A DNA stretch of 64,000 nt from Streptomyces fulvorobeus (GTDB lineage: Bacteria > Actinomycetota > Actinomycetes > Streptomycetales > Streptomycetaceae), in contig NZ_BLWC01000001.1 of assembly GCF_013167895.1 (NCBI RefSeq), forward strand, positions 5,146,001-5,210,000, written 5' to 3'. The notes beneath the pieces are model-generated. The model saw nothing but the letters and a program-made list of their open reading frames with translations. It was not told the origin of the DNA and searched no databases. Every line of letters begins with the position of its first letter. Positions within the stretch are counted from its first letter, which is position 1. Positions 1-8,701 of this stretch are shown one piece after another. The translations under genes were made by a program, and so were the position numbers.

Positions 1-122
1 GATCGGAATATTGTCCCTGAGCCGGAGCCATGCGGGGAAGAGTAGGCGGAACCGGAGCCTCGCGCAGGGAGGGACACCCGGGCGGCACAAGCTCCTTACG
101 GTGTCGTGCGAAGATTCCTGTT

Positions 123-1196
123 GTGAGTGCCAACGATCGCCCCCCGGGCCAGCAGACGAAGCCATCCGCCACCCATGAGTCGGCGTTCCTCAAGGCGTGC
201 CGTCGCGAGCCCGTACCGCACACCCCGGTGTGGTTCATGCGCCAGGCGGGGCGCTCGCTCCCCGAGTACCTGAAGGTCCGCGAGGGCATCGCGATGCTCG
301 ACTCCTGCATGATGCCGGAGCTCGTCACCGAGATCACGCTCCAGCCCGTGCGCCGCCACAAGGTCGACGCCGCGATCTTCTTCAGCGACATCGTCGTCCC
401 GCTCAAGGCCATCGGCATCGACCTCGACATCAAGCCGGGCGTCGGCCCGGTGATCGCCGAGCCGATCCGCACCCGCGCCGATCTGGCCCGGCTGCGCGAC
501 CTCACGCCCGAGGACGTCCCGTACGTCACCGAGGCCATGGGCATGCTCACCGCGGAGCTCGGGGCCACGCCGCTCATCGGTTTCGCCGGGGCGCCGTTCA
601 CTCTCGCGAGCTACCTGGTGGAGGGCGGCCCGTCCCGCAACCACGAGCGCACCAAGGCGATGATGTACGGCGACCCGGAGCTCTGGGCCGACCTGCTCGA
701 CCGCCTCGCGGAGATCACCGGCGCCTTCCTGCAGGTGCAGATCGAGGCCGGCGCGTCCGCCGTCCAGCTCTTCGACTCCTGGGTGGGGGCCCTGGCCCCC
801 GCCGACTACCGGCGCTCGGTCATGCCGGCCTCCGCGAAGGTCTTCGACGCCGTCGCCCCGTACGGCCTCCCACGCATCCACTTCGGTGTCGGCACCGGTG
901 AACTCCTCGGGCTGATGGGCGAGGCCGGCGCGGACGTCGTCGGCGTCGACTGGCGGGTCCCGATGGACGAGGGCGCACGCCGGGTCGGCCCCGGCAAGGC
1001 GCTCCAGGGCAACCTCGACCCCGCCGTCCTCTTCGCCCCCACCGGGACCGTGGAGGCCAAGACCCGCGAGGTGCTCGACGCCGCCGCCGGTCTGGAGGGC
1101 CACATCTTCAACCTCGGCCACGGCGTCATGCCGACGACCGACCCCGACGCGCTGACCCGCCTCGTGGAGTACGTCCACACCCGGACGGCGCGCTGA
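123..1196 (+). CDS. hemE: Uroporphyrinogen decarboxylase HemE
   Basis: Decarboxylates uroporphyrinogen III to coproporphyrinogen III in the cytoplasm. The protein is 357 residues, normal for the family. Both family signatures are visible: WFMRQAGR at residues 37-44 and GFAGAPFTLASYL near 155-167; the FFSDIVVP block contains the conserved aspartate. An open frame continues upstream to position 30, but that extension is low-complexity; homologues begin near the GTG at 123 (VSANDRP), which I chose although its ribosome binding site is weak (GAAG). It lies close to cgoX and hemQ, consistent with a heme locus. Identification is secure; the exact start is less so. Confidence 0.96.
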   Translation: MSANDRPPGQQTKPSATHESAFLKACRREPVPHTPVWFMRQAGRSLPEYLKVREGIAMLDSCMMPELVTEITLQPVRRHKVDAAIFFSDIVVPLKAIGIDLDIKPGVGPVIAEPIRTRADLARLRDLTPEDVPYVTEAMGMLTAELGATPLIGFAGAPFTLASYLVEGGPSRNHERTKAMMYGDPELWADLLDRLAEITGAFLQVQIEAGASAVQLFDSWVGALAPADYRRSVMPASAKVFDAVAPYGLPRIHFGVGTGELLGLMGEAGADVVGVDWRVPMDEGARRVGPGKALQGNLDPAVLFAPTGTVEAKTREVLDAAAGLEGHIFNLGHGVMPTTDPDALTRLVEYVHTRTAR

Positions 1197-1206
1197 CCGT
1201 CCGCAG

Positions 1207-1261
1207 GGTGAACGCGGCGGCACGTCAGGCCGAGCCGGCCTCCCGTACCGCCGCGTTCACC
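1207..1261. terminator. Perfect 14-bp inverted repeat between convergent genes
   Basis: GGTGAACGCGGCGG (1207-1220) is perfectly complementary to CCGCCGCGTTCACC (1248-1261), with a 27-nt loop. It lies just downstream of hemE and overlaps the last codons of the leftward oxidoreductase gene, so it could act as a bidirectional terminator. No U-tract is present, as is usual in high-GC actinobacteria. Confidence 0.5.
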
Positions 1262-2607
1262 TTGCGGGCCGCCACCAGGACCGGGTCCCAGACCGGTGAG
1301 AACGGCGGGGCGTAGCCGAGGTCGAGCGCCGTCACCTGGTCCACGGTCATCCGTGCGGTCAGCGCCACCGCCGCGATGTCCACCCGCTTCGCCGCCCCCT
1401 CGCGCCCCACGATCTGCACGCCCAGCAGCCGGCCCGTGCGGTACTCCGCGAGCATCTTCACCGTCATCGGCCGCGCCCCCGGGTAGTAGCCCGCCCGGCC
1501 GGTGGACTTGACCGTCGCGGTGACGAACCGCAGCCCGACCGCCTCGGCGTCCTTCTCGCGCAGCCCCGTCCTGGCGATCTCCAGATCGCAGACCTTGCTC
1601 ACCGCCGTCCCTACGACTCCGGGGAACGTCCCGTAGCCGCCGCCCACGTTCGCCCCGATCACCTGCCCGTGCTTGTTGGCGTGGGTGCCGAGCGCGATGT
1701 GGCGCAGGCGGCCCGAGACCAGGTCCAGGACCTCGACGCAGTCGCCGCCCGCCCAGATGTTCTGGTGGCCCATGACGCGCATCGAGGGGTCCGTCAGCAG
1801 GCCGCCGTGGCTCCCGAGCGGGAGGCCCGCCGCACCCGCAAGCGCCGTCTCCGGCGTGACGCCGATGCCGAGCACCACCACATCGGCCGGATAGGTCTCC
1901 CCGTCCGTCGTGACGGCCGTGACCCGGCCGTCGGGGCCGGTGCGGACTCCGGTGACCTCGGCGCCGCTCACCGTCGTGATGCCCATACCGTCCATCGCCT
2001 CGTGCACCAGGCGGCCCATGTCCGGGTCGAGCGTCGACATCGGCTGAGGCCCGCGGTTGAGGACCGTGACCTCGAAGCCGCGCTTGAGCATCGCCTCGGC
2101 CATCTCGACACCGATGTACCCCGCGCCGACGACGACCGCGCGCCGGCCCGGCGCCCGGTCCAGCGAGTCCAGCAGCGCCTGCCCGTCGCCGAGGGTCTGC
2201 ACCCCGTGGACACCGGCGGCGTCCATCCCCGGCAGCTCCGGGCGCACCGGGCGGGCGCCGGTCGCGATCACCAGCTTGTCGTAACCCGTCCAGGACGCCT
2301 CGCCGCTGTCCCGGTCCACCGCGCGCACCCGCTGCCCGGCGACGTCGATCTCCGTCACCTCGGTGCGCATCCGCAGGTCGATCGCGCGTTCCCGGTGCTC
2401 CTCGGGCGTACGGGCGATGAGGTCGTCCCGCTGCCCGACGTCCCCGCCCACCCAGTACGGGATGCCACAGGCGGAGTACGAGGTGAAGTGGCCGCGCTCG
2501 AAGGCGACGATGTCCAGCTCGTCGGGTCCCCTGAACCTGCGGGCCTGCGACGCGGCGGACATGCCCGCCGCGTCGCCCCCGATGACGACCAGTCGCTCCG
2601 CTGCCAT
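1225..2607 (-). CDS. FAD-dependent pyridine nucleotide-disulfide oxidoreductase (CoA-disulfide reductase / NADH oxidase type)
   Basis: A 460-residue single-cysteine flavoprotein. The N-terminal FAD dinucleotide motif VVIGGDAAGMSA is at residues 7-18, the NAD(P)H motif VVVGAGYIGVEMAEA near 155-168, and a C-terminal dimerization domain follows. The SACGIPY segment carries Cys47, the redox-active cysteine of CoA-disulfide reductases and NADH oxidases; the CxxxxC pair of lipoamide or mercuric reductases is absent. The start ATG at 2607 follows a GAAGGGAG ribosome binding site. It probably reduces a low-molecular-weight disulfide or O2 with NAD(P)H; the exact substrate cannot be read from the sequence. 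It converges on hemE. Confidence 0.9.
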   Translation of the reverse strand: MAAERLVVIGGDAAGMSAASQARRFRGPDELDIVAFERGHFTSYSACGIPYWVGGDVGQRDDLIARTPEEHRERAIDLRMRTEVTEIDVAGQRVRAVDRDSGEASWTGYDKLVIATGARPVRPELPGMDAAGVHGVQTLGDGQALLDSLDRAPGRRAVVVGAGYIGVEMAEAMLKRGFEVTVLNRGPQPMSTLDPDMGRLVHEAMDGMGITTVSGAEVTGVRTGPDGRVTAVTTDGETYPADVVVLGIGVTPETALAGAAGLPLGSHGGLLTDPSMRVMGHQNIWAGGDCVEVLDLVSGRLRHIALGTHANKHGQVIGANVGGGYGTFPGVVGTAVSKVCDLEIARTGLREKDAEAVGLRFVTATVKSTGRAGYYPGARPMTVKMLAEYRTGRLLGVQIVGREGAAKRVDIAAVALTARMTVDQVTALDLGYAPPFSPVWDPVLVAARKVNAAVREAGSA

Positions 2608-2688
2608 GCCAGCTCCCTTCGCCGTGCGTGCCGGTGGCCCACGCTACGGCGTCGTGCGGGGTGGGTGGCCTGCGGCCCCGCCCGGTCC

Positions 2689-3705
2689 TCAGCCGCCGGA
2701 CGGCGCCTGAGGAGCTGCGGCCGGAGTGGCCGGGGTGGCCGGGACGGCCGGAGCCGCACGGCCGCGGCGGCGCAGACGCCGCAGGACCAGCAGGACGATC
2801 GCCGCCGCCGCCAGAAACGGGGCCGACGCCCCGAGCGCCATCGCGATCCAGCGCAGCATCGTCACGAACGCGTCCCAGCCGCCGCCCAGCGCGTCCATGA
2901 AGCCGGGCTCGCCGTCACCCGCCTTCGCGGCAGGGGAGTCCGGCTCGATGAGATCCAGTGTGATCGTGGCCAGCGTGGTGCGGTCCCTCAGTCCCGCCTG
3001 CTGGGCGAGGAGGGACTCCAGGGCACCCTGACGACTGCTCAGCTCCCCCTCCAGCGTCACCACGTCGGAGAGCTCCTCGGCCTGGTCCATCAGCTTGCGG
3101 ACCCGGGCCACGCTCGCCTTCTGGGTGGCGATCCGGCTGTCGACGTCGACGACCTGGTCGGTGACGTCCTTCGCGTTCGACGTACGCGACAGGAGCTTCC
3201 CGGAGCCCGCGAGGCTCCGCAGGACGTCCTGGTACCGGTCCTCGGGCACGCGCAGGACGAGGTGCGAGCTCGTGTGCTCGTCGTCGACCCGCTCCGTGCT
3301 CTCGTTCGCCACCAGACCCCCGGCGCCCTCCGCCAGGGCCCTGGCCGCCGCGACCGCCCTCGGTACGCTCCTCACCTCGACGAACAGGGTGGACGTGCGG
3401 ATGACGTGGGTGCCGGCCGCCTTCGGCTCGCCTGCTCCGGGCGCCCCCCTGGAGTCGTCGGCGGACCGCCCCCCGGCCGGTTTCTCCGCCCCCGCGCCGG
3501 GCCCCGCCTTCGAGTCGGCCTGTGCCCTGCTCCCGTCGCTCCCGGTGCCGGCGTCCTTGGTGTCCGGGGAGCCGCAGCCGCCGAGGGCCAGCAGGGTGGC
3601 GAGCATCCCCGCCACCAGGGCCGCCGTGGTGTGCCCGGTCCGCCGCCCGCGGCGTACGGGCCTGGCCGGTGCGAGTGGTCGCTCCAGGTGCGCTTGGGTG
3701 TCCAT
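2689..3705 (-). CDS. DUF4349 domain lipoprotein
   Basis: A 338-residue putative lipoprotein: a basic N-terminus, a hydrophobic stretch around residues 28-41 and lipobox LGGC with Cys44. A charged low-complexity linker leads into the DUF4349 region (about 95-260), with the typical VRTSTLFVEV-like start, a predicted coiled coil (SRIATQKASVARVRKLMDQA) and a final strand block. A C-terminal transmembrane helix (about 290-312) is followed by an Arg-rich tail. The function of DUF4349 is unknown; the topology suggests an envelope-anchored protein facing outward. It is divergent from cgoX. Confidence 0.85.
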   Translation of the reverse strand: MDTQAHLERPLAPARPVRRGRRTGHTTAALVAGMLATLLALGGCGSPDTKDAGTGSDGSRAQADSKAGPGAGAEKPAGGRSADDSRGAPGAGEPKAAGTHVIRTSTLFVEVRSVPRAVAAARALAEGAGGLVANESTERVDDEHTSSHLVLRVPEDRYQDVLRSLAGSGKLLSRTSNAKDVTDQVVDVDSRIATQKASVARVRKLMDQAEELSDVVTLEGELSSRQGALESLLAQQAGLRDRTTLATITLDLIEPDSPAAKAGDGEPGFMDALGGGWDAFVTMLRWIAMALGASAPFLAAAAIVLLVLRRLRRRGRAAPAVPATPATPAAAPQAPSGG

Positions 3706-3830
3706 GTCTGATCCCCCGGGGTGGTGGCCGATGTCGGCGGTTCGACGTACGGCCCCCGGCGCGGGTTGCCTGCCTGCGGTTTCGATGCGGTCACGGTCGG
3801 GACTCGGCAGGGGTTTGAGAGAGTGGACCC

Positions 3831-5330
3831 ATGCAGGGTTCTCATCAGCGCGTGAACACGCGCACGGGTCATGTCGTCGTCATCGGCGGTGGCATCGCCG
3901 GTCTGGCGGCCGCGCACCGGCTGCTGGGCACCGGGCTGCGGGTCACGCTCCTGGAGGCGACGGACCGGGTCGGCGGCAAGCTCATGACGGGCGAGATCGC
4001 GGGGACACGGGTCGACCTCGGCGCGGAGTCGATGCTCGCCCGCCGCCCCGAAGCGGTCGCCCTGGCCAGGGCCGTCGGACTCGGCGACCGCCTCCAGCCG
4101 CCCGCCACCGCCACCGCGTCGGTGTGGACCAGGAACGCCCTGCGCCCCATGCCCAAGGGCCACCTCATGGGTGTCCCCGGTGACCCGGCGGCGCTCAGCG
4201 GCGTCCTCTCCCCGGCGGGCCTGGCCCGGATCGCCGAGGAACGCGACCTGACCCCCACCGCCGTGGGCGACGACGTGGCCGTGGGCGCGTACGTGGCCGA
4301 CCGGCTCGGCCGCGAGGTCGTCGACCGGCTCGTGGAACCGCTGCTCGGCGGTGTGTACGCGGGTGACGCCTACCGGATCTCCATGCGGGCCGCCGTACCC
4401 CAGCTCTTCGAGGTGGTGAAGGAGGGCGGCTCGCTGCTGGACGGCGTACGGCGTGCCCAGGAGAGGGCCGCGGCCCGGCAACGGCCCGGTCCGGTCTTCC
4501 AGGGCATCGACGGCGGCGTCGGCAGCCTGCCCGGCGCCGTCGCCGACGCCGTACGGGCCGCGGGGGCACAGATCCTCACCCGGACGCCCGTCCTCGGCCT
4601 GACCCGGACCGCCGAGGGCTGGGACGTGCGCACCGACACCCGCGTGCTCACCGCCGACGGGATCGTCCTCGCCACCCCCGCCTGGTCCGCCTCGACGCTC
4701 CTGGCCGCCGAGTCCCCGGCCGCCTCCGCAGAACTGGCCGGTGTCGAGTACGCCTCGATGGCCCTCGTCACCATGGCGTTCCGGCGCTCCGACATCGCGG
4801 CGACCCAGGCACTCCAGGGGCGCTCCGGCTTCCTCGTACCGCCGGTCGACGGGCGCACGATCAAGGCGTCCACCTTCTCCAGCAACAAGTGGCGCTGGGT
4901 GGCGGACTCCGCGCCCGGCCTCTTCGTCCTGCGCACCTCCGTAGGCAGGTACGGCGATGAGGACCACCTCCACCGCGAGGACGCCGAGCTCGTCGACGTG
5001 TCCCTGCGGGATCTCGCCGACGCGACCGGACTCGCCGCCGCACCCGTCGACACCGAGGTCACCCGCTGGATCGGCGGGCTCCCGCAGTATCCGGTCGGCC
5101 ACCTCACCCGTGTCGCCCGCATCCGCGAGGAGGTCGCCAGGCTGCCGGGCCTGCGGGTGTGCGGAGCGGTGTACGACGGTGTCGGCATCCCGGCCTGCGT
5201 CGCGAGCGCCCACCGTGCCGCGGACGAGATCGCCCGTGACATCGGCGGCGTGCTCGCCGGGAAGATCACGGAGGAGATCATCGACTCCCCACCCCTGGTC
5301 GAGGGCGCTCGGGGCGAGGCGGGACAATAG
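3831..5330 (+). CDS. cgoX: Coproporphyrinogen III oxidase / protoporphyrinogen oxidase (FAD-dependent, HemY-type)
   Basis: A 499-residue flavoprotein with an FAD-binding GGGIAGLAAAHRL motif near residue 18 and the downstream LLEATDRVGGK segment typical of amine oxidase-fold porphyrinogen oxidases. In actinobacteria this enzyme (CgoX, formerly HemY or HemG) oxidizes coproporphyrinogen III to coproporphyrin III. The hemQ gene starts 4 nt after its stop codon, and hemE is nearby, which fits the coproporphyrin-dependent pathway. An in-frame GTG at 3852 (VNTRTGHVV) is an alternative start. Confidence 0.94.
   Translation: MQGSHQRVNTRTGHVVVIGGGIAGLAAAHRLLGTGLRVTLLEATDRVGGKLMTGEIAGTRVDLGAESMLARRPEAVALARAVGLGDRLQPPATATASVWTRNALRPMPKGHLMGVPGDPAALSGVLSPAGLARIAEERDLTPTAVGDDVAVGAYVADRLGREVVDRLVEPLLGGVYAGDAYRISMRAAVPQLFEVVKEGGSLLDGVRRAQERAAARQRPGPVFQGIDGGVGSLPGAVADAVRAAGAQILTRTPVLGLTRTAEGWDVRTDTRVLTADGIVLATPAWSASTLLAAESPAASAELAGVEYASMALVTMAFRRSDIAATQALQGRSGFLVPPVDGRTIKASTFSSNKWRWVADSAPGLFVLRTSVGRYGDEDHLHREDAELVDVSLRDLADATGLAAAPVDTEVTRWIGGLPQYPVGHLTRVARIREEVARLPGLRVCGAVYDGVGIPACVASAHRAADEIARDIGGVLAGKITEEIIDSPPLVEGARGEAGQ
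5323..5328 (+). promoter_or_regulatory. Possible -10 element of a leaderless hemQ promoter
   Basis: GACAAT lies 6 nt before the hemQ ATG, inside the end of cgoX. The same GGGACAATAG context precedes the LysR gene at 30300. This spacing would start transcription at or next to the ATG. No convincing -35 box is seen. Confidence 0.35.
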
Positions 5331-5334
5331 CCGT

Positions 5335-6063
5335 ATGAGTGCTGCTGAGAGTGCGACATCAAGCAAGGCCCCGAACGCCGGCAAGAAGGCCAAGGACCTC
5401 AACGAGGTCATCCGCTACACCCTCTGGTCGGTCTTCAGGCTGCGCGACGTGCTGCCGCTGGACCGTGCCGGCTACGCCGACGAGGTGCAGGAGCTGTTCG
5501 ACCAGCTCGGCGCGGAGGACGTCACCGTGCGCGGCACCTACGACGTGTCCGGGCTGCGGGCCGACGCCGACCTCATGATCTGGTGGCACGCCGAGACGTC
5601 CGACGAGCTCCAGAAGGCGTACAACCTCTTCCGGCGCACCAGGCTCGGCCGCGCTCTCGAACCGGTCTGGTCGAACATGGCGCTGCACCGCCCCGCCGAG
5701 TTCAACAAGTCGCACGTCCCGGCCTTCCTGGCCGACGAGACGCCGCGCGACTACATCAGCGTCTACCCCTTCGTGCGCTCCTACGACTGGTACCTGCTGC
5801 CGGACGAGGACCGCCGCCGCATGCTCGCGGACCACGGCAAGATGGCCCGCGGCTACCCGGACGTCCGCGCCAACACCGTCGCCTCCTTCTCCCTCGGCGA
5901 CTACGAGTGGCTTCTCGCCTTCGAGGCCGACGAGCTGTACCGCATCGTCGACCTCATGCGCCACCTGCGCGCCTCCGAGGCGCGGCTCCACGTCCGCGAG
6001 GAGGTCCCGTTCTACACGGGCCGCCGCAAGTCGGTCGCAGACCTGGTGGCCGGGCTCGCATAG
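5335..6063 (+). CDS. hemQ: Coproheme decarboxylase HemQ (chlorite dismutase family)
   Basis: A 242-residue member of the chlorite dismutase-like family. HemQ/ChdC converts coproheme to heme b by two H2O2-dependent decarboxylations, the last step of the coproporphyrin pathway. The VYPFVRSYDWYLL block (likely containing the catalytic Tyr) and the DHGKMARGY block (likely containing the heme-ligating His) are present. The start ATG at 5335 is only 4 nt downstream of cgoX, so the two are probably co-transcribed; no Shine-Dalgarno sequence is visible. Ferrochelatase (hemH/cpfC) is not in this window. Confidence 0.95.
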   Translation: MSAAESATSSKAPNAGKKAKDLNEVIRYTLWSVFRLRDVLPLDRAGYADEVQELFDQLGAEDVTVRGTYDVSGLRADADLMIWWHAETSDELQKAYNLFRRTRLGRALEPVWSNMALHRPAEFNKSHVPAFLADETPRDYISVYPFVRSYDWYLLPDEDRRRMLADHGKMARGYPDVRANTVASFSLGDYEWLLAFEADELYRIVDLMRHLRASEARLHVREEVPFYTGRRKSVADLVAGLA

Positions 6064-6095
6064 CCAGCGATTCCCGGCCACCCCAACCCGGAAGA

Positions 6096-7703
6096 TCAGA
6101 CGGTGGGCACCGGCGTTCCCCGCCACGTCCGCCGTTCCAGCGACACCGGGTTCGGCTTCCGGTGCGGCGCGCACTCCGCGCGCCGCACCGGTGTTCTTCC
6201 GGTCAGCAGGTACGTCTCCAGATGCCGGTCGACGCAGGCGTTGACGCCGCCGCCGACACCGTGCGAGCCGGCGTCCCGCTCCGTCACGAGCGCCGCGCCG
6301 CTCAGCCGCCGCTGGAGGGCGAGTGCCCCCTCGTACGGGGTCACCGCGTCGCGTTCGGCGGCCAGGATCAGGACCGGCGGCAGCTCGCCCCACTCCGTAC
6401 CGACGTCGAGGGGCTTCTGCCGGGGCGCAGGCCAGTGGGCGCACGGCAGATTCGACCAGGCGTTGGCCCAGGTCCCGAACGGTGCGATCCGGGCGACCGC
6501 CGTGTGGTCGCGGTGCCACACCCGCCGGTCCGTGGGCCAGGGCGCGTCGTTGCACCGCACCGCCGTGTGGACCGCGTACGCGTTCTCGTCGTCCCGGGCC
6601 GCCGCCGCGCGGGGTGCCGCCTGGTCGGCCAGCGGCTTCGGATCGCCGTGCGCGTACTCCGAGAGCGCCGTCGCCCGCATCGCCCAGTAGTCGTCGTAGT
6701 ACACGGCGCCGAGCATCGCGGAGTGCAGCTGCGCCGGCCCGGCCTTCCCGCCCGCCGGCCGCTCGGCGACGGCCTCGCGCACGGTGTCGTAACTCCGCTG
6801 CACCGCCCCGGCGTCGGCCCCCAGGCGGTACACGGCGTCGTGCTCGGCGACCCAGGTGCGGAAGTCCTCCCAGCGGGACTCGAAGGCCAGCGACCGGTCG
6901 AGATCCGAGCGGTACCAGATCCGGCCCGGGTCCGGATCGACGGCCGAGTCGAAGACCATGCGCCGGACGTGCGAGGGGAAGAGCGTGGCGTACACCGCCC
7001 CGAGGTAGGTGCCGTACGAGGCTCCCATGAACGTCAGCTTCCGCTCACCCAGCGCCGCCCGCAGGACGTCCAGGTCCCGGGCGTTGTCGAGCGAGGTGTA
7101 GTGCCGAAGAGCCGCACCCGCGTGGCGCGCGCAGCCGGCCGCGTACGCCTTCGCCCGCTCGGTCCGCAGCCGCTCGTACGCCGGTGAGGGGTGGGCCGGC
7201 AGGTCGGATGGCGCCTTCGCGAACTCGGCGGGGTCCTGGCAGGAGAGCGGGGCCGAGGGGAGGACACCGCGTGGGGCGTAGCCCACGATGTCGTAGGCGC
7301 GGGCGATCTTCCTCCACTCCGGCAACTCACCGACCAGCGGGAAGGTGATGCTGGAAGCGCCGGGACCGCCCGGGTTGTAGACGAACGAGCCCTGGCGCTC
7401 GCCGGGGTCCCCGGTGGCACGGGCGCGGCTGACGGTGAGGGCGAGGGTCCGGCCGTTCGGCGCCGCGTAGTCCAGAGGGACCTCGACGGTGCCGCAGCGC
7501 AGGTGGTCGGGGAGCATCTCCGCCTCGGGGCACGGCCCGAAGGAGATCCCGGTGGCCGCGGCGCGGGCCGCCGCGAGCCGGGTGCCGCGCGCCTCCGCGG
7601 AGATGGGCGCCGTGCGGTCGGGGGTGGTGGCGGGGGCCGGGGGAGCGGCCATGGCCGACAGGGCCACACACAGGACGGTTCCGTACAGCGCTGCTGCTCT
7701 CAC
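6096..7703 (-). CDS. Secreted alpha/beta hydrolase, S33 (SlpD/SlpE, tripeptidyl aminopeptidase-like) peptidase
   Basis: A 535-residue protein with an N-terminal hydrophobic segment (about residues 3-20) followed by an Ala/Pro-rich stretch, consistent with export. The nucleophile elbow is GASYGTYLGA; later the acid lies in the AAERDAVTPYEGA block and the catalytic His in AGSHGVGG. The C-terminal TAP-like domain is typical of Streptomyces S33 enzymes that trim N-terminal peptides outside the cell. The GTG start at 7703 follows GAAGGGAA; an upstream in-frame ATG at 7790 has no support. It converges on hemQ. Confidence 0.88.
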   Translation of the reverse strand: MRAAALYGTVLCVALSAMAAPPAPATTPDRTAPISAEARGTRLAAARAAATGISFGPCPEAEMLPDHLRCGTVEVPLDYAAPNGRTLALTVSRARATGDPGERQGSFVYNPGGPGASSITFPLVGELPEWRKIARAYDIVGYAPRGVLPSAPLSCQDPAEFAKAPSDLPAHPSPAYERLRTERAKAYAAGCARHAGAALRHYTSLDNARDLDVLRAALGERKLTFMGASYGTYLGAVYATLFPSHVRRMVFDSAVDPDPGRIWYRSDLDRSLAFESRWEDFRTWVAEHDAVYRLGADAGAVQRSYDTVREAVAERPAGGKAGPAQLHSAMLGAVYYDDYWAMRATALSEYAHGDPKPLADQAAPRAAAARDDENAYAVHTAVRCNDAPWPTDRRVWHRDHTAVARIAPFGTWANAWSNLPCAHWPAPRQKPLDVGTEWGELPPVLILAAERDAVTPYEGALALQRRLSGAALVTERDAGSHGVGGGVNACVDRHLETYLLTGRTPVRRAECAPHRKPNPVSLERRTWRGTPVPTV

Positions 7704-7802
7704 GCGCGTTCCCTTCGTACAGCCGGTGGGGCCGGGGGGCCCGTGGAGCCGAAGGTGATGGTCAGGCGCGCGGTCAGCGAAGTAAAGCACCGTGCCGCGA
7801 TG

Positions 7803-8597
7803 TCATGACCAATGCCCCGGATGGGCCGACCGGCCGGGACGACGCCCCGTCAGGGCCGCCCGCAGTGCCGGGTCCCGCACGGCACGCACCCCCTGGACGG
7901 CCACCGCGGCCAGCAGGTCGCGGTCGGCGCCCGACACCGGGGCGGGCAGCGAGTCCAGCCACCGCTGCCCGGCTGGGGAGGCCCACGGGCTGTACGGATG
8001 GCTCTCGACGCGCGCGACCGCCAGGCACCCGAGTGTGAGCACCAGCGGCAGCCCGAACCAGGCCGCCACCGGTCCCGCCCCGTCCGTCCCCTCGCCGGGA
8101 ACGAGCACGGCGGCCCCGGCCAGCACCACGACGAGCACCGCGCAGGCGCGGACCGAACGCGCCGCCGACGCGACGTCCGTACGGGTCCCGGACGGGACGG
8201 CAAGACCCGCGGCGACGAGCCGGTCGGCGAGGGCGAGTACCGCCTCGGCGGCGGCCGCCGCGGCCCTTACCGGCCCTATCCGGGACTGGCCCTGCGGCCC
8301 GATGGCCCGTATGACGGTGCGTTCGACCTCGTCGCGGCCCTCCGGGTCGACGACGGTCGCCCAGCCGGTGTGGGCGAGCAGCAGTCGGCGCCGCAGATGC
8401 ATGGAGACCAGCGCCAGGTCGGCGACCCGGTGCGGGCCTCCGGCCAGGAACGCCGTCTCGTACAGGTTCAGTGCGTGGTGGGCGGATTCCGGCCCGGTGG
8501 TGGACCGGGGCACCGCCGCGGCGGTCGCGAGGCACAGGCGGATGCACGACAAGGCCGCCGCGGCCCACGCGACCAGCAGGAACAAGACCCAGAGCAT
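7803..8597 (-). CDS. TIGR04222-type membrane protein without Cys/Gly tail
   Basis: A 264-residue protein. It starts with a membrane helix (residues 1-25), followed by the shared NLYETAFLAGGPHRVADLALVSM block, which matches the neighbouring protein's DLYEAAFLNGGPARVVDTALTAM. Two more hydrophobic helices lie around residues 145-190. Unlike its neighbour, it lacks the Cys/Gly/Ser-rich tail and ends in a basic segment. The two are probable paralogues in one leftward transcript behind the DUF692 gene. Their function is unknown. The ribosome binding site is weak. Confidence 0.75.
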   Translation of the reverse strand: MLWVLFLLVAWAAAALSCIRLCLATAAAVPRSTTGPESAHHALNLYETAFLAGGPHRVADLALVSMHLRRRLLLAHTGWATVVDPEGRDEVERTVIRAIGPQGQSRIGPVRAAAAAAEAVLALADRLVAAGLAVPSGTRTDVASAARSVRACAVLVVVLAGAAVLVPGEGTDGAGPVAAWFGLPLVLTLGCLAVARVESHPYSPWASPAGQRWLDSLPAPVSGADRDLLAAVAVQGVRAVRDPALRAALTGRRPGRSAHPGHWS

Positions 8598-8701
8598 GCC
8601 GGATTTCTATGCGAGGCGGGCATGTGAGCGCCATGCCGTGTTCACCATGTGGATACGGTGTGGTCCACCCGTCGGTACGCGTGGCCGGTTCCGACCTGTG
8701 C

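Noticed and set aside
1..122. A gene at the left edge
   Set aside because: The in-frame extension of hemE and the minus-strand frames here are short and lack a start signal or domain; it is best read as the hemE upstream region.
1669..3711. A 680-codon frame on the plus strand
   Set aside because: It lies opposite two well-supported minus-strand genes and encodes Arg/Ala/Gly-rich sequence, a typical high-GC shadow.
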